A stretch of 64,000 bases of DNA from Lentimicrobiaceae bacterium (GCA_017993235.1 JAGONC010000006.1:62001-126000); one strand, 5' to 3'; positions 26,923-37,309 are shown, numbered from the stretch's first letter. Translations and numbers: made by a program. The notes: generated from the letters alone by a model not told the origin.

Positions 26923-27459
26923 TTACCAGTTCACAACGGCTTTATCAAAAATATCCTGGACAAGCTGTTGATTGATCTGATCGATGAGTTCATCTTCCAC
27001 ATCGGAAAGACTGCTTGAGCTATCGTAATCCTGGTATCGTGAAAAACTCGTTTCAAAATTCATTTTCTCATCCAGTTGGTTCACGAACCTGACATTTACC
27101 GTTATGGTCAGGCGGTTCAGTGCGGCAACTTCATTTGCCTGGATAGCGATGGGATTGGCCGTATATCCGGTGATGGCTCCTTCAATGGACATATCGCCGT
27201 TTTGTGCGACAAGATGAAGGCTGGTCTCCCCCGTAAATTTATCCCGCAGGGCATCGGTGAACCGCTGGCTCAATGTGGGCTGCACCAGCAATGCATTGTT
27301 CGGAAAATAATCAATGGAAATGGTCTTTGCACCGGGTGGGATTGAGGCACCCGTGAACGAATACATCCCGCAGCCGGAGATGAGGAGCAGGTTGACCAGC
27401 ATCGCTGCAGTGAGCTGAATCACCAGGGATTCCATCCGTATGTCATGCCATGGTTTCAT
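26923..27459 (-). CDS. lptE: LPS-assembly lipoprotein LptE
   Basis: Outer-membrane lipoprotein that plugs the LptD barrel and helps insert LPS. The lipobox LLISGC is followed by the Bacteroidota LptE core: MYSFTGASIPPGAKTISIDYFPN, a central segment IEGAITGYTANPIA, and a terminal helix. The start is the ATG at 27459 (MKPWHDIRMESL) or 27435 (MESLVIQL). A longer frame to 27552 would overlap the upstream gene. It lies 22 bases after the sigma-54 activator gene, whose stop is at 27482. Confidence 0.88.
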   Translation of the reverse strand: MKPWHDIRMESLVIQLTAAMLVNLLLISGCGMYSFTGASIPPGAKTISIDYFPNNALLVQPTLSQRFTDALRDKFTGETSLHLVAQNGDMSIEGAITGYTANPIAIQANEVAALNRLTITVNVRFVNQLDEKMNFETSFSRYQDYDSSSSLSDVEDELIDQINQQLVQDIFDKAVVNW

Positions 27460-27481
27460 GGATAAAAAATGGGATTTCCTG

Positions 27482-28711
27482 TCACTGAATATTATATTCC
27501 TTGATCTTGCGATACAGCGTACGTTCGGAGATTCCCAGCTCCTGAGCCGCATTTTTGCGTTTACCGGCGTGTTTATCCAGGGCCTTCCTGATCATATCCA
27601 TTTCCTTTTTTTCCAGGGAGAGGGATTCCTCGAGAACCTCGGAGGGATGGATTGGTTCCTCAATGGGAACAGGGCTTTTGGGTTGAATTTTCAATGCTGG
27701 ATTCCCGGTTCCGAAGGATTCTGTGTCCGTGTAAAGTTGTTTCAGGATCCGGGAGCTGTTTTCCTGGATTTCCTGATTCAAATCTTCTGATTGCATGATC
27801 TCCGCTATCAGCCGTTTCAGATCATTGATATCCCTGCGCATATCAAACAGTACCTTGTAAAGCAGATCCCTTTCCGAGATTCCATTTCCGGGACGTTCAC
27901 CGTTGTACAGTACGGGAAGTTCTGTGTAGTGCGTATCCGGAAGATACTTTTTCAGGGTATCCAGCGTGATAAAACGGTCTTCTTCAATGATGCTGATTTG
28001 TTCGGTAACGTTTTTCAATTGTCTGACATTTCCCTGCCAATGGTAATGGATCAGGTAATTTTGCGCTTCTTCACTCATCTGTATAGAAGGCATGCGGTAT
28101 CGCTCAGCAAAATCAGAGGCAAATTTTCTGAAGAGAAGAATGATATCTTCATGGCGCTGATTCAGTGTCGGAATATGGATCGGCACTGTATTGAGCCTGT
28201 AGTACAGGTCCTGACGGAATTTTCCGCTCTGGATAGAGTCGGGTATATTGATGTTGGAAGCAGCTACCACGCGTACATCGGTCTTGATGACCCTGGATGA
28301 TCCTACGCGAAGGAATTCCCCTGATTCCAGCACCCTGAGCAGCCTCACCTGTGTGGAAAGCGGCAACTCGGCTACCTCGTCCAGGAAAATGGTTCCGCCA
28401 TTCACCACTTCGAAATACCCTTTTCTTGCCTCACTGGCGCCGGTAAAGGATCCTTTTTCATGTCCAAAAAGCTCTGAATCGATGGTTCCTTCAGGGATTG
28501 CACCACAGTTAACGGCGATGTAGGGTCCGTGTTTTCGTGAACTGAGCTGATGGATGATCTTGGGGAAGACCTCTTTCCCCGTACCGCTTTCCCCGGTAAT
28601 GAGCACAGTAATATCTGTCGGCGCTACCTGCCGGGCTATATCAATGGCCCGATCCAGTAACGGAGAATTACCAATGATCCCGAACCGTTGTTTGATCGCC
28701 TGTATATCCAT
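27482..28711 (-). CDS. Sigma-54-dependent transcriptional activator without receiver domain
   Basis: AAA+ bacterial enhancer-binding protein, 409 residues. It has no N-terminal response-regulator or sensory domain and starts almost directly with the ATPase: Walker A GESGTGKE, the sigma-54-contacting loop as GSFTGA (usually GAFTGA), and Walker B GTIFLDE. The C-terminal Fis helix-turn-helix is [19 protein letters not shown]. It would open RpoN promoters. Activity must be controlled by level or by partners, as in PspF-like proteins. It heads the lptE-repeat protein-secG group. Confidence 0.93.
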   Translation of the reverse strand: MDIQAIKQRFGIIGNSPLLDRAIDIARQVAPTDITVLITGESGTGKEVFPKIIHQLSSRKHGPYIAVNCGAIPEGTIDSELFGHEKGSFTGASEARKGYFEVVNGGTIFLDEVAELPLSTQVRLLRVLESGEFLRVGSSRVIKTDVRVVAASNINIPDSIQSGKFRQDLYYRLNTVPIHIPTLNQRHEDIILLFRKFASDFAERYRMPSIQMSEEAQNYLIHYHWQGNVRQLKNVTEQISIIEEDRFITLDTLKKYLPDTHYTELPVLYNGERPGNGISERDLLYKVLFDMRRDINDLKRLIAEIMQSEDLNQEIQENSSRILKQLYTDTESFGTGNPALKIQPKSPVPIEEPIHPSEVLEESLSLEKKEMDMIRKALDKHAGKRKNAAQELGISERTLYRKIKEYNIQ

Positions 28712-28807
28712 GCTTATGCTTGAATCAACTTCGGACTAAAGATACAAATTTTACCCATCGAACTGTATCATCATAGCCTTTCAGGTCATCTTCCCTGTGG
28801 AGTGACC

Positions 28808-31273
28808 TTAGCGAATGACCGCTCCAAACTTATGTTCAAAGGCCGACATTAAACGTTTCATCACCTGTTCGATCTCCATATCCGTCAGGGTTTTCCCTTC
28901 ATCCTGCAGGAAAAAGGAGACCGCGTATGATTTCTTGCCTTCACCAATCTTTTCTCCTTCATAGACATCAAAAAGCCTGACCTTTTTCAACAACTTCATT
29001 TCGGTCTTATAGGCAAGTTTTTCGATATCACTATAGTGAACCTCACGTGGCAGCAAAAGGGCCAGGTCACGCCTGACCTCAGGAAACCGCGCCAGGGATC
29101 TGAACATGATTCCGTTGTCCTGCAACAATCCTGCAAGAACATCCAGATTCAGGTCGGCATAGAATACATCCTGCCGGATACTGAATCCGGCCAGGATATC
29201 CCTGTGTACGCTGCCCATTTCCAATGTTATCCCCAGCCTGGAGGTTCCCCTGACAGAATAGGAAAATAAAGAAGAATCCCCTGGCTGAAAACTCAGTTGA
29301 TTCTGCTCAATTCCCAGTCGTTGCAGAAGGTTCATGACCACAGCCTTCAAATAAAATATATCCAGCATCTCATCTCCCGTATACCAGTGTTCGGGTGCTT
29401 TTCTACCGGTCAGCAAAAGCGACAGATGCTCTGTCTCGGTGTAACGACGGGTGACATCCGGTGAGGTAAGTTGATCGGGGTGCTGATGATAGGTTTTGCC
29501 GAATTCGAACAATCGCAGATCCAGTGCTTTACGGTTGAGGTTGAAGCTGATGGATTCCAACCCGCCGAAAAGAAGGGTCTGGCGCAGGATCTTCAGTTCA
29601 CGGCTGAGGGGATTGATTACCTCCGCAAAGGAGGTGGAAATAAATTCCCTGAGCCGTTCATAATAATCAGGGTTGGAAAGGGAATTATTCATGATCTCGA
29701 AGAATCCATTTCCCGTGAGCAGGAAGGAAATGACGTTCCTGATCCGGTTGCGGTCAGGTTTTTCCTGGTGTACGACGGATGCCTTTACTTCGGAGGGGAT
29801 TTCCACATGATTATATCCATAGATCCTCAGGATTTCCTCAATCACATCCGCTTCCCGGGTGACATCACGCTTATAGGTGGGTACGGAGACCCGAAGGCTA
29901 TCGGTATCCTCTGCCAGGATGCTCATTCCGGTGTCGCCCAGTATTCTGCCAATCTGTTCATGGGGGATTTTTTTTCCGATGAGGTGGTCAATGGCTGAAT
30001 ACCTGACATTGACTTCCTTTTGCTGAATGGGATTGGGATAAATATCCACCACTTCCGATGCAATCTGCCCACCGGCTAATTCCTTCAGCATTAAAGCGGC
30101 CCTTTTTACCGCATAGAGGGTTCCATTGGGATCTACCCCTCTCTCAAACCGGAATGAGGAATCGGTCTGTAATCCATGATATTTTGCTGTTTTTCGTATG
30201 CTACGGGGGTTGAAATGGGCACTTTCAATAAAGACCCGGCTTGTTTTATCGTTCACCCCGGATTTCATCCCACCGAACACTCCTGCAATGCACATTCCCT
30301 CGGTACTGTTGCAGATCATCAGGTCATTTTCAGAAAGTTCACGTTCGACTTCATCCAGGGTGATGAAGGAGGTCTTATCCGGTAATTTTTGCACGATGAC
30401 CTGATGGCCCGTTATCTCATCCGCATCAAAAAAATGGAGAGGCTGGCCTGTTTCCAACATGACATAATTACTGATATCCACTACATTATTGATAGGTCTG
30501 ACACCGGCTTCTGTAAGTAAAGATTTCAACCACTCCGGTGACTCGCTGATGTTTACGCCCGTGACGGTAACCCCTGTATACCGTGGGCAGGCTTCTGAAT
30601 CCCTCACCTCTACCCTGATCGTCAGTGAATGATTGTCGGGATTGAACTTATCCACTGATGGGATATCAAGGGTAAGTTTTTGATACAAAGGATCCTGGTT
30701 TCGCAATACGGCCAGCAGATCCCGGGCAACGCCGATGTGTGACATTGCATCGGTTCGGTTGGGTGTGAGCCCGATTTCAAAAACCGCTCCTTCTTTCAGC
30801 TGCAAATATTCTTTCAGAGAGACACCCACAGGTGCGTCAGGTGGAAGTACCATAATGCCGGCGTGTGAGGTTCCCAGTCCCAGTTCATCTTCGGCGCAGA
30901 TCATACCCTGGCTGAGTTCGCCCCGTATCCTGGTCTGTTTGATTTCAAACGACTGATCTCCCTGATAGAGGACCGTACCCACAGTGGCCACCGGCACTTT
31001 TTGTCCGGTGCTGACATTGGGGGCACCGCATACAATCGCAAGCAGTCCGGGACTGCCGACATTAACCGTGGTGATGCTCAGATGGTCGGAATCAGGATGC
31101 TTGCTGCAGGTTATGACCTCCCCGATCACAACCCCTTTCAGTCCACCCCTGACAGCTTCTGTCATGGTAAGGTTTTCGACCTCCAGTCCGCAGTCGGTAA
31201 GTAACCGTGCGACTTCTTCTGCAGGCAGATCAATATCCAGGTATTGTTTCAACCAGCGGTACGATATTTTCAT
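28808..31273 (-). CDS. pheT: Phenylalanyl-tRNA synthetase, beta subunit
   Basis: The beta chain of the class II heterotetramer that charges and edits tRNA-Phe. The ATG at 31273 (MKISYRWLKQYLDIDLP) gives 821 residues and sits behind two -7 elements; the frame reaches back to 31324. The EMAP-like tRNA-binding domain is near 40-150. The B3/B4 editing and B5 domains follow (RFERGVDPNGTLYAVKRA), and the FDX anticodon-binding domain closes the protein. pheS is not adjacent. Confidence 0.96.
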   Translation of the reverse strand: MKISYRWLKQYLDIDLPAEEVARLLTDCGLEVENLTMTEAVRGGLKGVVIGEVITCSKHPDSDHLSITTVNVGSPGLLAIVCGAPNVSTGQKVPVATVGTVLYQGDQSFEIKQTRIRGELSQGMICAEDELGLGTSHAGIMVLPPDAPVGVSLKEYLQLKEGAVFEIGLTPNRTDAMSHIGVARDLLAVLRNQDPLYQKLTLDIPSVDKFNPDNHSLTIRVEVRDSEACPRYTGVTVTGVNISESPEWLKSLLTEAGVRPINNVVDISNYVMLETGQPLHFFDADEITGHQVIVQKLPDKTSFITLDEVERELSENDLMICNSTEGMCIAGVFGGMKSGVNDKTSRVFIESAHFNPRSIRKTAKYHGLQTDSSFRFERGVDPNGTLYAVKRAALMLKELAGGQIASEVVDIYPNPIQQKEVNVRYSAIDHLIGKKIPHEQIGRILGDTGMSILAEDTDSLRVSVPTYKRDVTREADVIEEILRIYGYNHVEIPSEVKASVVHQEKPDRNRIRNVISFLLTGNGFFEIMNNSLSNPDYYERLREFISTSFAEVINPLSRELKILRQTLLFGGLESISFNLNRKALDLRLFEFGKTYHQHPDQLTSPDVTRRYTETEHLSLLLTGRKAPEHWYTGDEMLDIFYLKAVVMNLLQRLGIEQNQLSFQPGDSSLFSYSVRGTSRLGITLEMGSVHRDILAGFSIRQDVFYADLNLDVLAGLLQDNGIMFRSLARFPEVRRDLALLLPREVHYSDIEKLAYKTEMKLLKKVRLFDVYEGEKIGEGKKSYAVSFFLQDEGKTLTDMEIEQVMKRLMSAFEHKFGAVIR

Positions 31274-31290
31274 ACTGCGATATTTTAGGG

Positions 31291-31307
31291 CAAAATTAAC
31301 AAAATTA
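31291..31307 (-). promoter_or_regulatory. Two overlapping -7 elements of pheT
   Basis: TAATTTTG occurs twice on the minus strand, at 31298-31291 and 31307-31300, 18 and 27 bases before the pheT ATG. Either could be used, giving transcripts that differ by 9 bases. Confidence 0.55.
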
Positions 31308-31355
31308 TCTGTGTCTGATGGCAATCAGCAGGATAGAGCATGGATTTTAGCCGAT

Positions 31356-33458
31356 TCAGCTGATCATTCCCCAGTTGGATTTCATTTTTTTCATTCTTGG
31401 GATTTGTTCCCTTACCGGTTGGTTTTCGCGTCTCTTTAAATCCGGGTCATTATCCAGCAGGGAAATGGCTTCATTCCGTGCCAGGGTCAGCAGTTTCTCA
31501 TCCCTGACCAGATCGGCAATACGGAGGAGGATCATTCCGCTCTGCTGCGTTCCTTCCAGGTCGCCCGGCCCCCTGATCTTCAGATCCGCTTCTGCAATCT
31601 CAAATCCATCCGTTGTCCTGACCATGGTTTCGATTCGTTTCCGGCCTTCAGTGGTAAGCTTATTACCGGTCATCAGGATACAATAGGACTGATCGGCTCC
31701 CCTGCCCACTCTTCCCCGAAGCTGATGCAACTGGGATAAGCCGAAGCGTTCTGCATTTTCGATGATCATCACTGAGGCATTCGGTATATCGACACCCACT
31801 TCAATGACCGTGGTGGCTACCATGATCTGGGTTTCTTTCCTGATGAACCGCTGCATTTCATATTCCTTATCAGCTGTTTTAAGCTTTCCGTGGACGATAC
31901 TAACTGCATACTCCGGCAGCGGGAATTCCCGTACAATACTTTCATACCCATCCATAAGGTCTTTCAGGTCGAGTGCTTCCGATTCCTGGATCAGGGGATA
32001 TACCACATAGATCTGTCTGCCCTTTCGAATCTCATCCTTCATAAAGCCGAAGACCCTGAGCCGGGCTGAATCACTAAAATGAAAGGTCTTAACCGGTTTC
32101 CTTCCCGGAGGAAGTTCATCGATCACGGATATGTCGAGATCTCCGTAAAGGGTCATGGCCAGTGTACGTGGGATGGGAGTGGCTGTCATCACCAGCACAT
32201 GAGGAGGAACCTCGCGTTTCTCCCACAGGCGGGCCCGTTGAGCCACACCGAACCGGTGCTGTTCGTCAATCACCACCAGGCCCAGGTTCTGGAACCGGAC
32301 ATCTTCCTCGATCAGGGCATGGGTTCCCACCAGGATCTGCAATTCCCCGTTCCTAAGGCGCTCATGGATGTTTTTTCTTTTCGAAGCCGGAACGGATCCG
32401 GTCAACAACGCAAATTGTACATCCATTCCCTTCAGGAATCGGGATAACGACTCATAATGCTGACCGGCAAGTATCTCTGTCGGGGCCATCATGCAGGCCT
32501 GGTAATGATTATCGAGGGCCATCAGCATCGACATGATGGCTACCAGGGTCTTCCCGCTTCCAACATCCCCCTGCAGCAGGCGGTTCATCTGCCTGCCCGA
32601 TCCCACATCGGTCCTGATTTCCCTGAGAACCTTCTTTTGTGCCGAGGTGAGAGGAAAGGGAAGCTGATGATGGAAAAAATCATTGAAATATGCACCGATC
32701 CTGGGGAATGTAAGCCCTGTGACCTTTTGTTTGCGCAACAGCTTCAGCTTGAGCATGTTGAGTTGAATGAAGAACAACTCCTCAAAACGGAGCCGAAACT
32801 GGGCTTTTTGGAGCATTCCTGTATCAGCCGGAAAGTGGATCTGGCTCAGTGCTTCCTCTCTGGAAATAAAACGAAATCGGGTGATGATGCTGGCCGGAAG
32901 AGTTTCGGGTATATTCCCGATCGCCTGATCCGTCAGGGCGTGCATGATCCTGCTGAAGCCTTTGGAATTAAATCCTCTGGATTTCAGCTTTTCGGATGAA
33001 TTGTAGAACGGTTGCAATGCCCCGGTAACAGATAATGTTTGTTCGCTTGCCAGGTCAATTTCGGGATGGGGGATGTTGTATTTCCCATTGAACCATGCCG
33101 GTTTCCCGAAAACCAGAAAGTCAACATCCGGCACCAGTTTATCCTTGATCCATTTGATCCCGTTGAACCAGACAAGTTCAATTTCGCCTGTATGATCTTT
33201 CAGGACAGCCACGAGCCGGGTGCCAGGACCTTTCCCAATCGTCTGGATGCGGATGATCCGTCCGATGAGTTGCACATAGGCCAGGTCGTTATTGATCTCG
33301 CTGATCACCTGGATACGGCTGCGGTCGACATAACGGAACGGGTAATACTCGAACAGATCGCCAAACGTTGCGATCTGCAGTTCTTTCCGCAGCATTTCGG
33401 CCCGTTTGGGTCCGACACCTTTCAGGTATTCAATGGGAGTATCAAGAAACCGGTACAT
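31356..33458 (-). CDS. recG: ATP-dependent DNA helicase RecG
   Basis: Branch-migrating helicase that remodels stalled replication forks. The ATG at 33458 (MYRFLDTPIEYLKGVGPKRAE) gives 700 residues. The wedge OB-fold lies near 60-150. The helicase motifs are in order: GDVGSGKT (I), DEQHRFGV (II, DEQH-type), TATPIPRT (III), and ATTVIEVGVDIPNA and QLRGRVGRG in the C-terminal domain. It lies between pheT and the T9SS operon terminator. Confidence 0.97.
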   Translation of the reverse strand: MYRFLDTPIEYLKGVGPKRAEMLRKELQIATFGDLFEYYPFRYVDRSRIQVISEINNDLAYVQLIGRIIRIQTIGKGPGTRLVAVLKDHTGEIELVWFNGIKWIKDKLVPDVDFLVFGKPAWFNGKYNIPHPEIDLASEQTLSVTGALQPFYNSSEKLKSRGFNSKGFSRIMHALTDQAIGNIPETLPASIITRFRFISREEALSQIHFPADTGMLQKAQFRLRFEELFFIQLNMLKLKLLRKQKVTGLTFPRIGAYFNDFFHHQLPFPLTSAQKKVLREIRTDVGSGRQMNRLLQGDVGSGKTLVAIMSMLMALDNHYQACMMAPTEILAGQHYESLSRFLKGMDVQFALLTGSVPASKRKNIHERLRNGELQILVGTHALIEEDVRFQNLGLVVIDEQHRFGVAQRARLWEKREVPPHVLVMTATPIPRTLAMTLYGDLDISVIDELPPGRKPVKTFHFSDSARLRVFGFMKDEIRKGRQIYVVYPLIQESEALDLKDLMDGYESIVREFPLPEYAVSIVHGKLKTADKEYEMQRFIRKETQIMVATTVIEVGVDIPNASVMIIENAERFGLSQLHQLRGRVGRGADQSYCILMTGNKLTTEGRKRIETMVRTTDGFEIAEADLKIRGPGDLEGTQQSGMILLRIADLVRDEKLLTLARNEAISLLDNDPDLKRRENQPVREQIPRMKKMKSNWGMIS

Positions 33459-33471
33459 TATTGTGCCTAAA

Positions 33472-33507
33472 ATAAAAAGGGGTTGACTCTCTATCCCGGT
33501 CAACCCC
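33472..33507 (-). terminator. Rho-independent terminator of the T9SS core operon
   Basis: On the minus strand GGGGTTGAC (33507-33499) pairs with GTCAACCCC (33487-33479), an 11-base loop lies between, and a T-rich stretch follows. It is 69 bases after the gldN stop and insulates recG from the T9SS genes. Confidence 0.85.
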
Positions 33508-33575
33508 AATATCATCCTTCAGACTATCATTCAACTATCCACTTCACCTTCGAATGTTCTGAAATGGATATCCGA

Positions 33576-34430
33576 TCAGTATTCCCACAGGTTCTGCTCA
33601 AACTCAAAGAGTTCATACTTGATGCGTTCAGCTTCCAGCAGTGCATCCAATCCTGTTGCATACTCAGAGATTTTCCGGTCGAATACGTTATCTTCCTTAT
33701 AAATATAACTATTGAAGATCCGTTTGTGGAAAACGTCATCATAGGTGAGCCGGTTGGAGCTATTCATGCGGTTGAACACTTCGGCCTTGGCGAAGATGTT
33801 ACGGGCTTCGGGGAAATAGACCCAGAAAAGAGGTCTGAAGGCCCTGAATTCACCTTTTTCGTCGTAATCCTCCACAACGGGGCAGATCCCGAGGATGCGC
33901 ACATCGAGCATGGAGCGGTGTTTATCGAAGAACCAGTCCTCCTTGATACGGATCTTTTTCACTGTTGAGGGGTTAAAGGTCACAGAGATCACTGTATCAT
34001 ACCAGTCATAGGGAGGGTAAGGTCTTTGCAATGACATTGTGTCGGTTCTTTCCAGGGTATTCATGAGTTCCTGGAAGGTCAGCGGGGCAGTGAATTCATC
34101 GGTGGGAAGGCTGGCATCGTAAGCCGTAATTGATCCCTCCTTCAATGCATCGATGATCACCTGCATGAGGCTTCTCCACTGGTTATGGGGAATTTCAGGG
34201 TAATAGAACACCTGGTTGATCTTTTCTTCCATATCGATGACTCTCCACAGGCGTTTTTCCCACATGACATCGGCTTCCCTGACATAGGCGTAAGGTAGCG
34301 GGGTATTTTCGCTGACCTGGGTTTTATCATAGGCGGCATCGCGTGGCGGGCTGTCAAGGATCTGTGCCGTAGCTTTCAGATCCATGAGTGCAAGTCCGAT
34401 AAATAAACCCAAAACCATTAATTTTTTCAT
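33576..34430 (-). CDS. gldN: T9SS component GldN/PorN
   Basis: Periplasmic protein of the type IX secretion system that forms the outer-membrane-associated ring with GldK. 284 residues with a signal peptide (MKKLMVLGLFIGLALMDLKATA). The family core follows: READVMWEKRLWRVIDMEEKIN, ITAYDASLPTDEFTAPLTF and IRIKEDWFFDKHRS. It is last of five same-strand genes and is closed by the terminator at 33472. Length is about that of other GldN/PorN proteins. Confidence 0.95.
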   Translation of the reverse strand: MKKLMVLGLFIGLALMDLKATAQILDSPPRDAAYDKTQVSENTPLPYAYVREADVMWEKRLWRVIDMEEKINQVFYYPEIPHNQWRSLMQVIIDALKEGSITAYDASLPTDEFTAPLTFQELMNTLERTDTMSLQRPYPPYDWYDTVISVTFNPSTVKKIRIKEDWFFDKHRSMLDVRILGICPVVEDYDEKGEFRAFRPLFWVYFPEARNIFAKAEVFNRMNSSNRLTYDDVFHKRIFNSYIYKEDNVFDRKISEYATGLDALLEAERIKYELFEFEQNLWEY

Positions 34431-34463
34431 ATCTCCTCCTGGTGCTGTTTTATCGTAAGTAAA

Positions 34464-36074
34464 TTATTCAAGAACAAGGGTTATCGTACCTAAACGACGA
34501 TTACCGTCGGGTCCTTCAGCGATGATGTTTTCCAGCCATACTTTTGTTCCCCGCTTGGCATTGCTGATGAAGGACTTCATATCCTGGGTAAGCTGGTTTC
34601 CGCGGGCGGCACTGCTGAAAATATCCCCGCTTCGTACCGATACGAAGGTAAAGGAAGTGATCACAAAGCTAAGGTCGAACTCAAAATCTTCCGGTGGGCG
34701 GGGAATGATGGCACCTGCGGCGATAATGGCATTTTTTGCCACAGGTCCGTCGTTAACATTTGCGATATATGCTTTGGGATCAGGTACCCGTTTGATACGG
34801 AATTCAGATGTTCCCATGTTGATCTGCTGGCCGCTGTATTCGGCATCTACCGAGATCACTGCTTTACCGGTCGAGCCTTTGGGAATCCTGACCACATAAT
34901 TGTAATTGTTACCCGCAGGGGCAGGTGTCAGTGAACCCACATTGATGCGGGGGGAGATCATATCGTTGCTGATACCGGGAACTGAAATGGATACCGGATT
35001 ATCAACCCCGATATAGAAAACGTTCATTTTGGTGGCAGAGACCGTCAGCGAAGGCTTGGCAACAATGTACTCATCCTTGAACGAGTAGTTCCGGGGAATC
35101 CCGGATGGATCCATTACCTGAACGATACCTGCATATCGCTTCAATCCGGCAGATCCGGCGGGAATCGTCAGTTTTACCACTCCGGCCGCACCGTCCACCT
35201 GTCTTGCATTATCAATGCTCCTGACCGTGTCAACACCCTCCATATAAAATACTGCAGGATTCTGCTTGGTGTCATAGGCGGCCACAATAACTTCAGCCTC
35301 ATATTTATCACCTTCAAATATATAACGGCTGTTGGCAATGACTTTAGCGCTGATCTGATCGAACTTAAAATCTTCGGCAGTAACTTCACTGTAAATATGA
35401 GATACCACATCAAACTCGGCGTTTCTCACCTCAGTGACCAGCCGGTTAAGAATGGCTACATCTGCAGCAAGGACGGTATAATAAAAATAGTGCTGCTCCC
35501 AGGTTTGTTTTTTATTGTCAGCATCCCGGAAGTCACCTTCGGTGACCAATCCAAGCCGGTCACTGTCGGAGGGCAATCCCATATATTGCAGCATCTTTGT
35601 CCTGTACTCAATGAGCTTCCTTTTCAGATCTCCGGCCACACCCTCTTCACCGGTTCTTGACCGGCCAAAGAAATAACGTGTAGGTTCCGTAAACCGGTCC
35701 TTTGAGGCTATTTCATTTAAAGGAGTGCTTTTAGCCTCTTCCACGGTTTTGATCTTGGCATCAGTGGTGATGATGACTTCATATTTAAGTTTATTGATAT
35801 AATCGATAAGATCATTGGAAAGCTTCTGCACCTCCTGGGCTTGTGACCAGAAAGGTCCGACCTTGTTAGGATTCAATGAATGTTGTTGACTGAATTTCGA
35901 ATATGAATTATCCAATTTAGTGGAGAATGATTCACTGGTGGATTCCATGCTCTCATTCATAACAATGAATGTATCAATGATCTGCTTGGATACATTGAGT
36001 GCGAGCAGGGAGGTCAACACCAGGTACATCATGGCTATCATCTTTTGTCGCGGAGTTTCCTTATATCCAGCCAT
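34464..36074 (-). CDS. gldM: T9SS motor component GldM/PorM
   Basis: Inner-membrane protein that pairs with GldL in the proton-driven motor and spans the periplasm to the GldKN ring. The 536 residues start MAGYKETPRQKMIAMMYLVL, followed by the single membrane helix (LTSLLALNVS). The periplasmic D1-D4 domains follow and end in ITLVLE. Length matches the family. The gap to gldL is 50 bases and to gldN 33. Confidence 0.96.
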   Translation of the reverse strand: MAGYKETPRQKMIAMMYLVLTSLLALNVSKQIIDTFIVMNESMESTSESFSTKLDNSYSKFSQQHSLNPNKVGPFWSQAQEVQKLSNDLIDYINKLKYEVIITTDAKIKTVEEAKSTPLNEIASKDRFTEPTRYFFGRSRTGEEGVAGDLKRKLIEYRTKMLQYMGLPSDSDRLGLVTEGDFRDADNKKQTWEQHYFYYTVLAADVAILNRLVTEVRNAEFDVVSHIYSEVTAEDFKFDQISAKVIANSRYIFEGDKYEAEVIVAAYDTKQNPAVFYMEGVDTVRSIDNARQVDGAAGVVKLTIPAGSAGLKRYAGIVQVMDPSGIPRNYSFKDEYIVAKPSLTVSATKMNVFYIGVDNPVSISVPGISNDMISPRINVGSLTPAPAGNNYNYVVRIPKGSTGKAVISVDAEYSGQQINMGTSEFRIKRVPDPKAYIANVNDGPVAKNAIIAAGAIIPRPPEDFEFDLSFVITSFTFVSVRSGDIFSSAARGNQLTQDMKSFISNAKRGTKVWLENIIAEGPDGNRRLGTITLVLE

Positions 36075-36124
36075 CTGATATTGATATTAGTTCTGTCAAA
36101 TGAATTACCTTTATTTTACCATTT

Positions 36125-37309
36125 TCAGGAGCCCATCCTGACGTTCATTGCCGATAGCATATTGCCATAGACCTTGTTCAGTGCAGCCAGGTTCTGGGTT
36201 AGAGAATCCACTTCCTGTTTGTATTTAGAGGTCAGGTTGGCCGAAGCATTCAGGTTTTCCAGGAACCTGTCGAGGGCCTTCTGCATCTGATCGGTTACCT
36301 CCGCCTGTTTGTTCGTTCCCTGAAGCTGCCTTTCATATAAGGCATTCAGCGCTGCAAGATTTTGCTGGTATTTCGTCGTCTTATCCACCGATTCATTCAG
36401 GCTGCTCAGAAAATGGCCGAGGGTGACCTGAAGTTTACTGTTGGACTCCACATTTTCGTTTGAGCCCTGCAGTTGCAGTTCATACATCGCATTCAGGGAG
36501 GCCAGGTTATCCGATACTTTCTTAAGCTGGGCGTTGAAGTCCTTGGATTCCACGCCAATGGATTCAAGCTTGGCTGCCGATTCCGAGATCCTTTCCGCTG
36601 AATTCACATATTTCTGTGACAAGGTTGCTGCTGATTGTGCAGCCTGTTTTATACTTTCAGAGAACTGATCCGTGGCTGACAGGTTGCCTTTGATTGACTG
36701 TGAGGCTTCACTGTAAACTTTCGACAGCGTGGCAGCTGACTGAGAAGCATTTTTCAGGTTGCTCAGGTGCTCCTGCGAACCTTCCAGATCTTTGTTCAGT
36801 GTCTGTGAGGTTTTGGTATAGGTGGATGACAGCTCAGAAACCGATTTGGAGGCCCCTTTCACATTTTCAACGTATTCATTTGTCGCAAGGGCTGCATTGG
36901 ATACGTCTGACAGCACGGCAGTACTTTCGCTCATTTTCTTAAGCCCCTTGCCCAGACTATCAATCAGCCCCTGGTCAATCCTGGCCTCTGCCAGCATGTT
37001 GTCCAGTTCGCCGGTAAGGCTCTGTTTGCCTTTTTTTAACGTTTTGACATCAACTTCAGAGCCATGGTACAGTCCTGCCAGTTCCGGGTAAACCAGGCTC
37101 CAGTCGGGTTCCACAAAAGGAGGCTCGAACCCTGAGAAAAAGAAAATGATGGCTTCGGTACCCAGTCCGACTACCAGCATGTAGTCAGCTCCCGGGTAGT
37201 GATTAATCTTAAAAAGAGCTCCCAGGATGACAACGGATGCTCCCCAACCATAGAGTTTGGACATAAAATTCTTAAATCCTCGACTCCTAACTACATTGCT
37301 TAGTCCCAT
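36125..37309 (-). CDS. gldL: T9SS motor component GldL/PorL with extended repeat tail
   Basis: Inner-membrane motor subunit. Two membrane helices near residues 19-37 and 41-60 (GWGASVVILGALFKINHYPG, DYMLVVGLGTEAIIFFFSGF) carry the Glu proposed for proton flow. At 394 residues it is much longer than the roughly 215 of F. johnsoniae GldL or the 309 of P. gingivalis PorL. The excess is a Ser/Ala/Gln-rich coiled-coil tail with at least three ~35-residue units (ASxSAATLSxxYxxASQ pattern, about 150-245) and further units NLAxLNAxYExQLQGxN (about 265-390). Confidence 0.92.
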   Translation of the reverse strand: MGLSNVVRSRGFKNFMSKLYGWGASVVILGALFKINHYPGADYMLVVGLGTEAIIFFFSGFEPPFVEPDWSLVYPELAGLYHGSEVDVKTLKKGKQSLTGELDNMLAEARIDQGLIDSLGKGLKKMSESTAVLSDVSNAALATNEYVENVKGASKSVSELSSTYTKTSQTLNKDLEGSQEHLSNLKNASQSAATLSKVYSEASQSIKGNLSATDQFSESIKQAAQSAATLSQKYVNSAERISESAAKLESIGVESKDFNAQLKKVSDNLASLNAMYELQLQGSNENVESNSKLQVTLGHFLSSLNESVDKTTKYQQNLAALNALYERQLQGTNKQAEVTDQMQKALDRFLENLNASANLTSKYKQEVDSLTQNLAALNKVYGNMLSAMNVRMGS

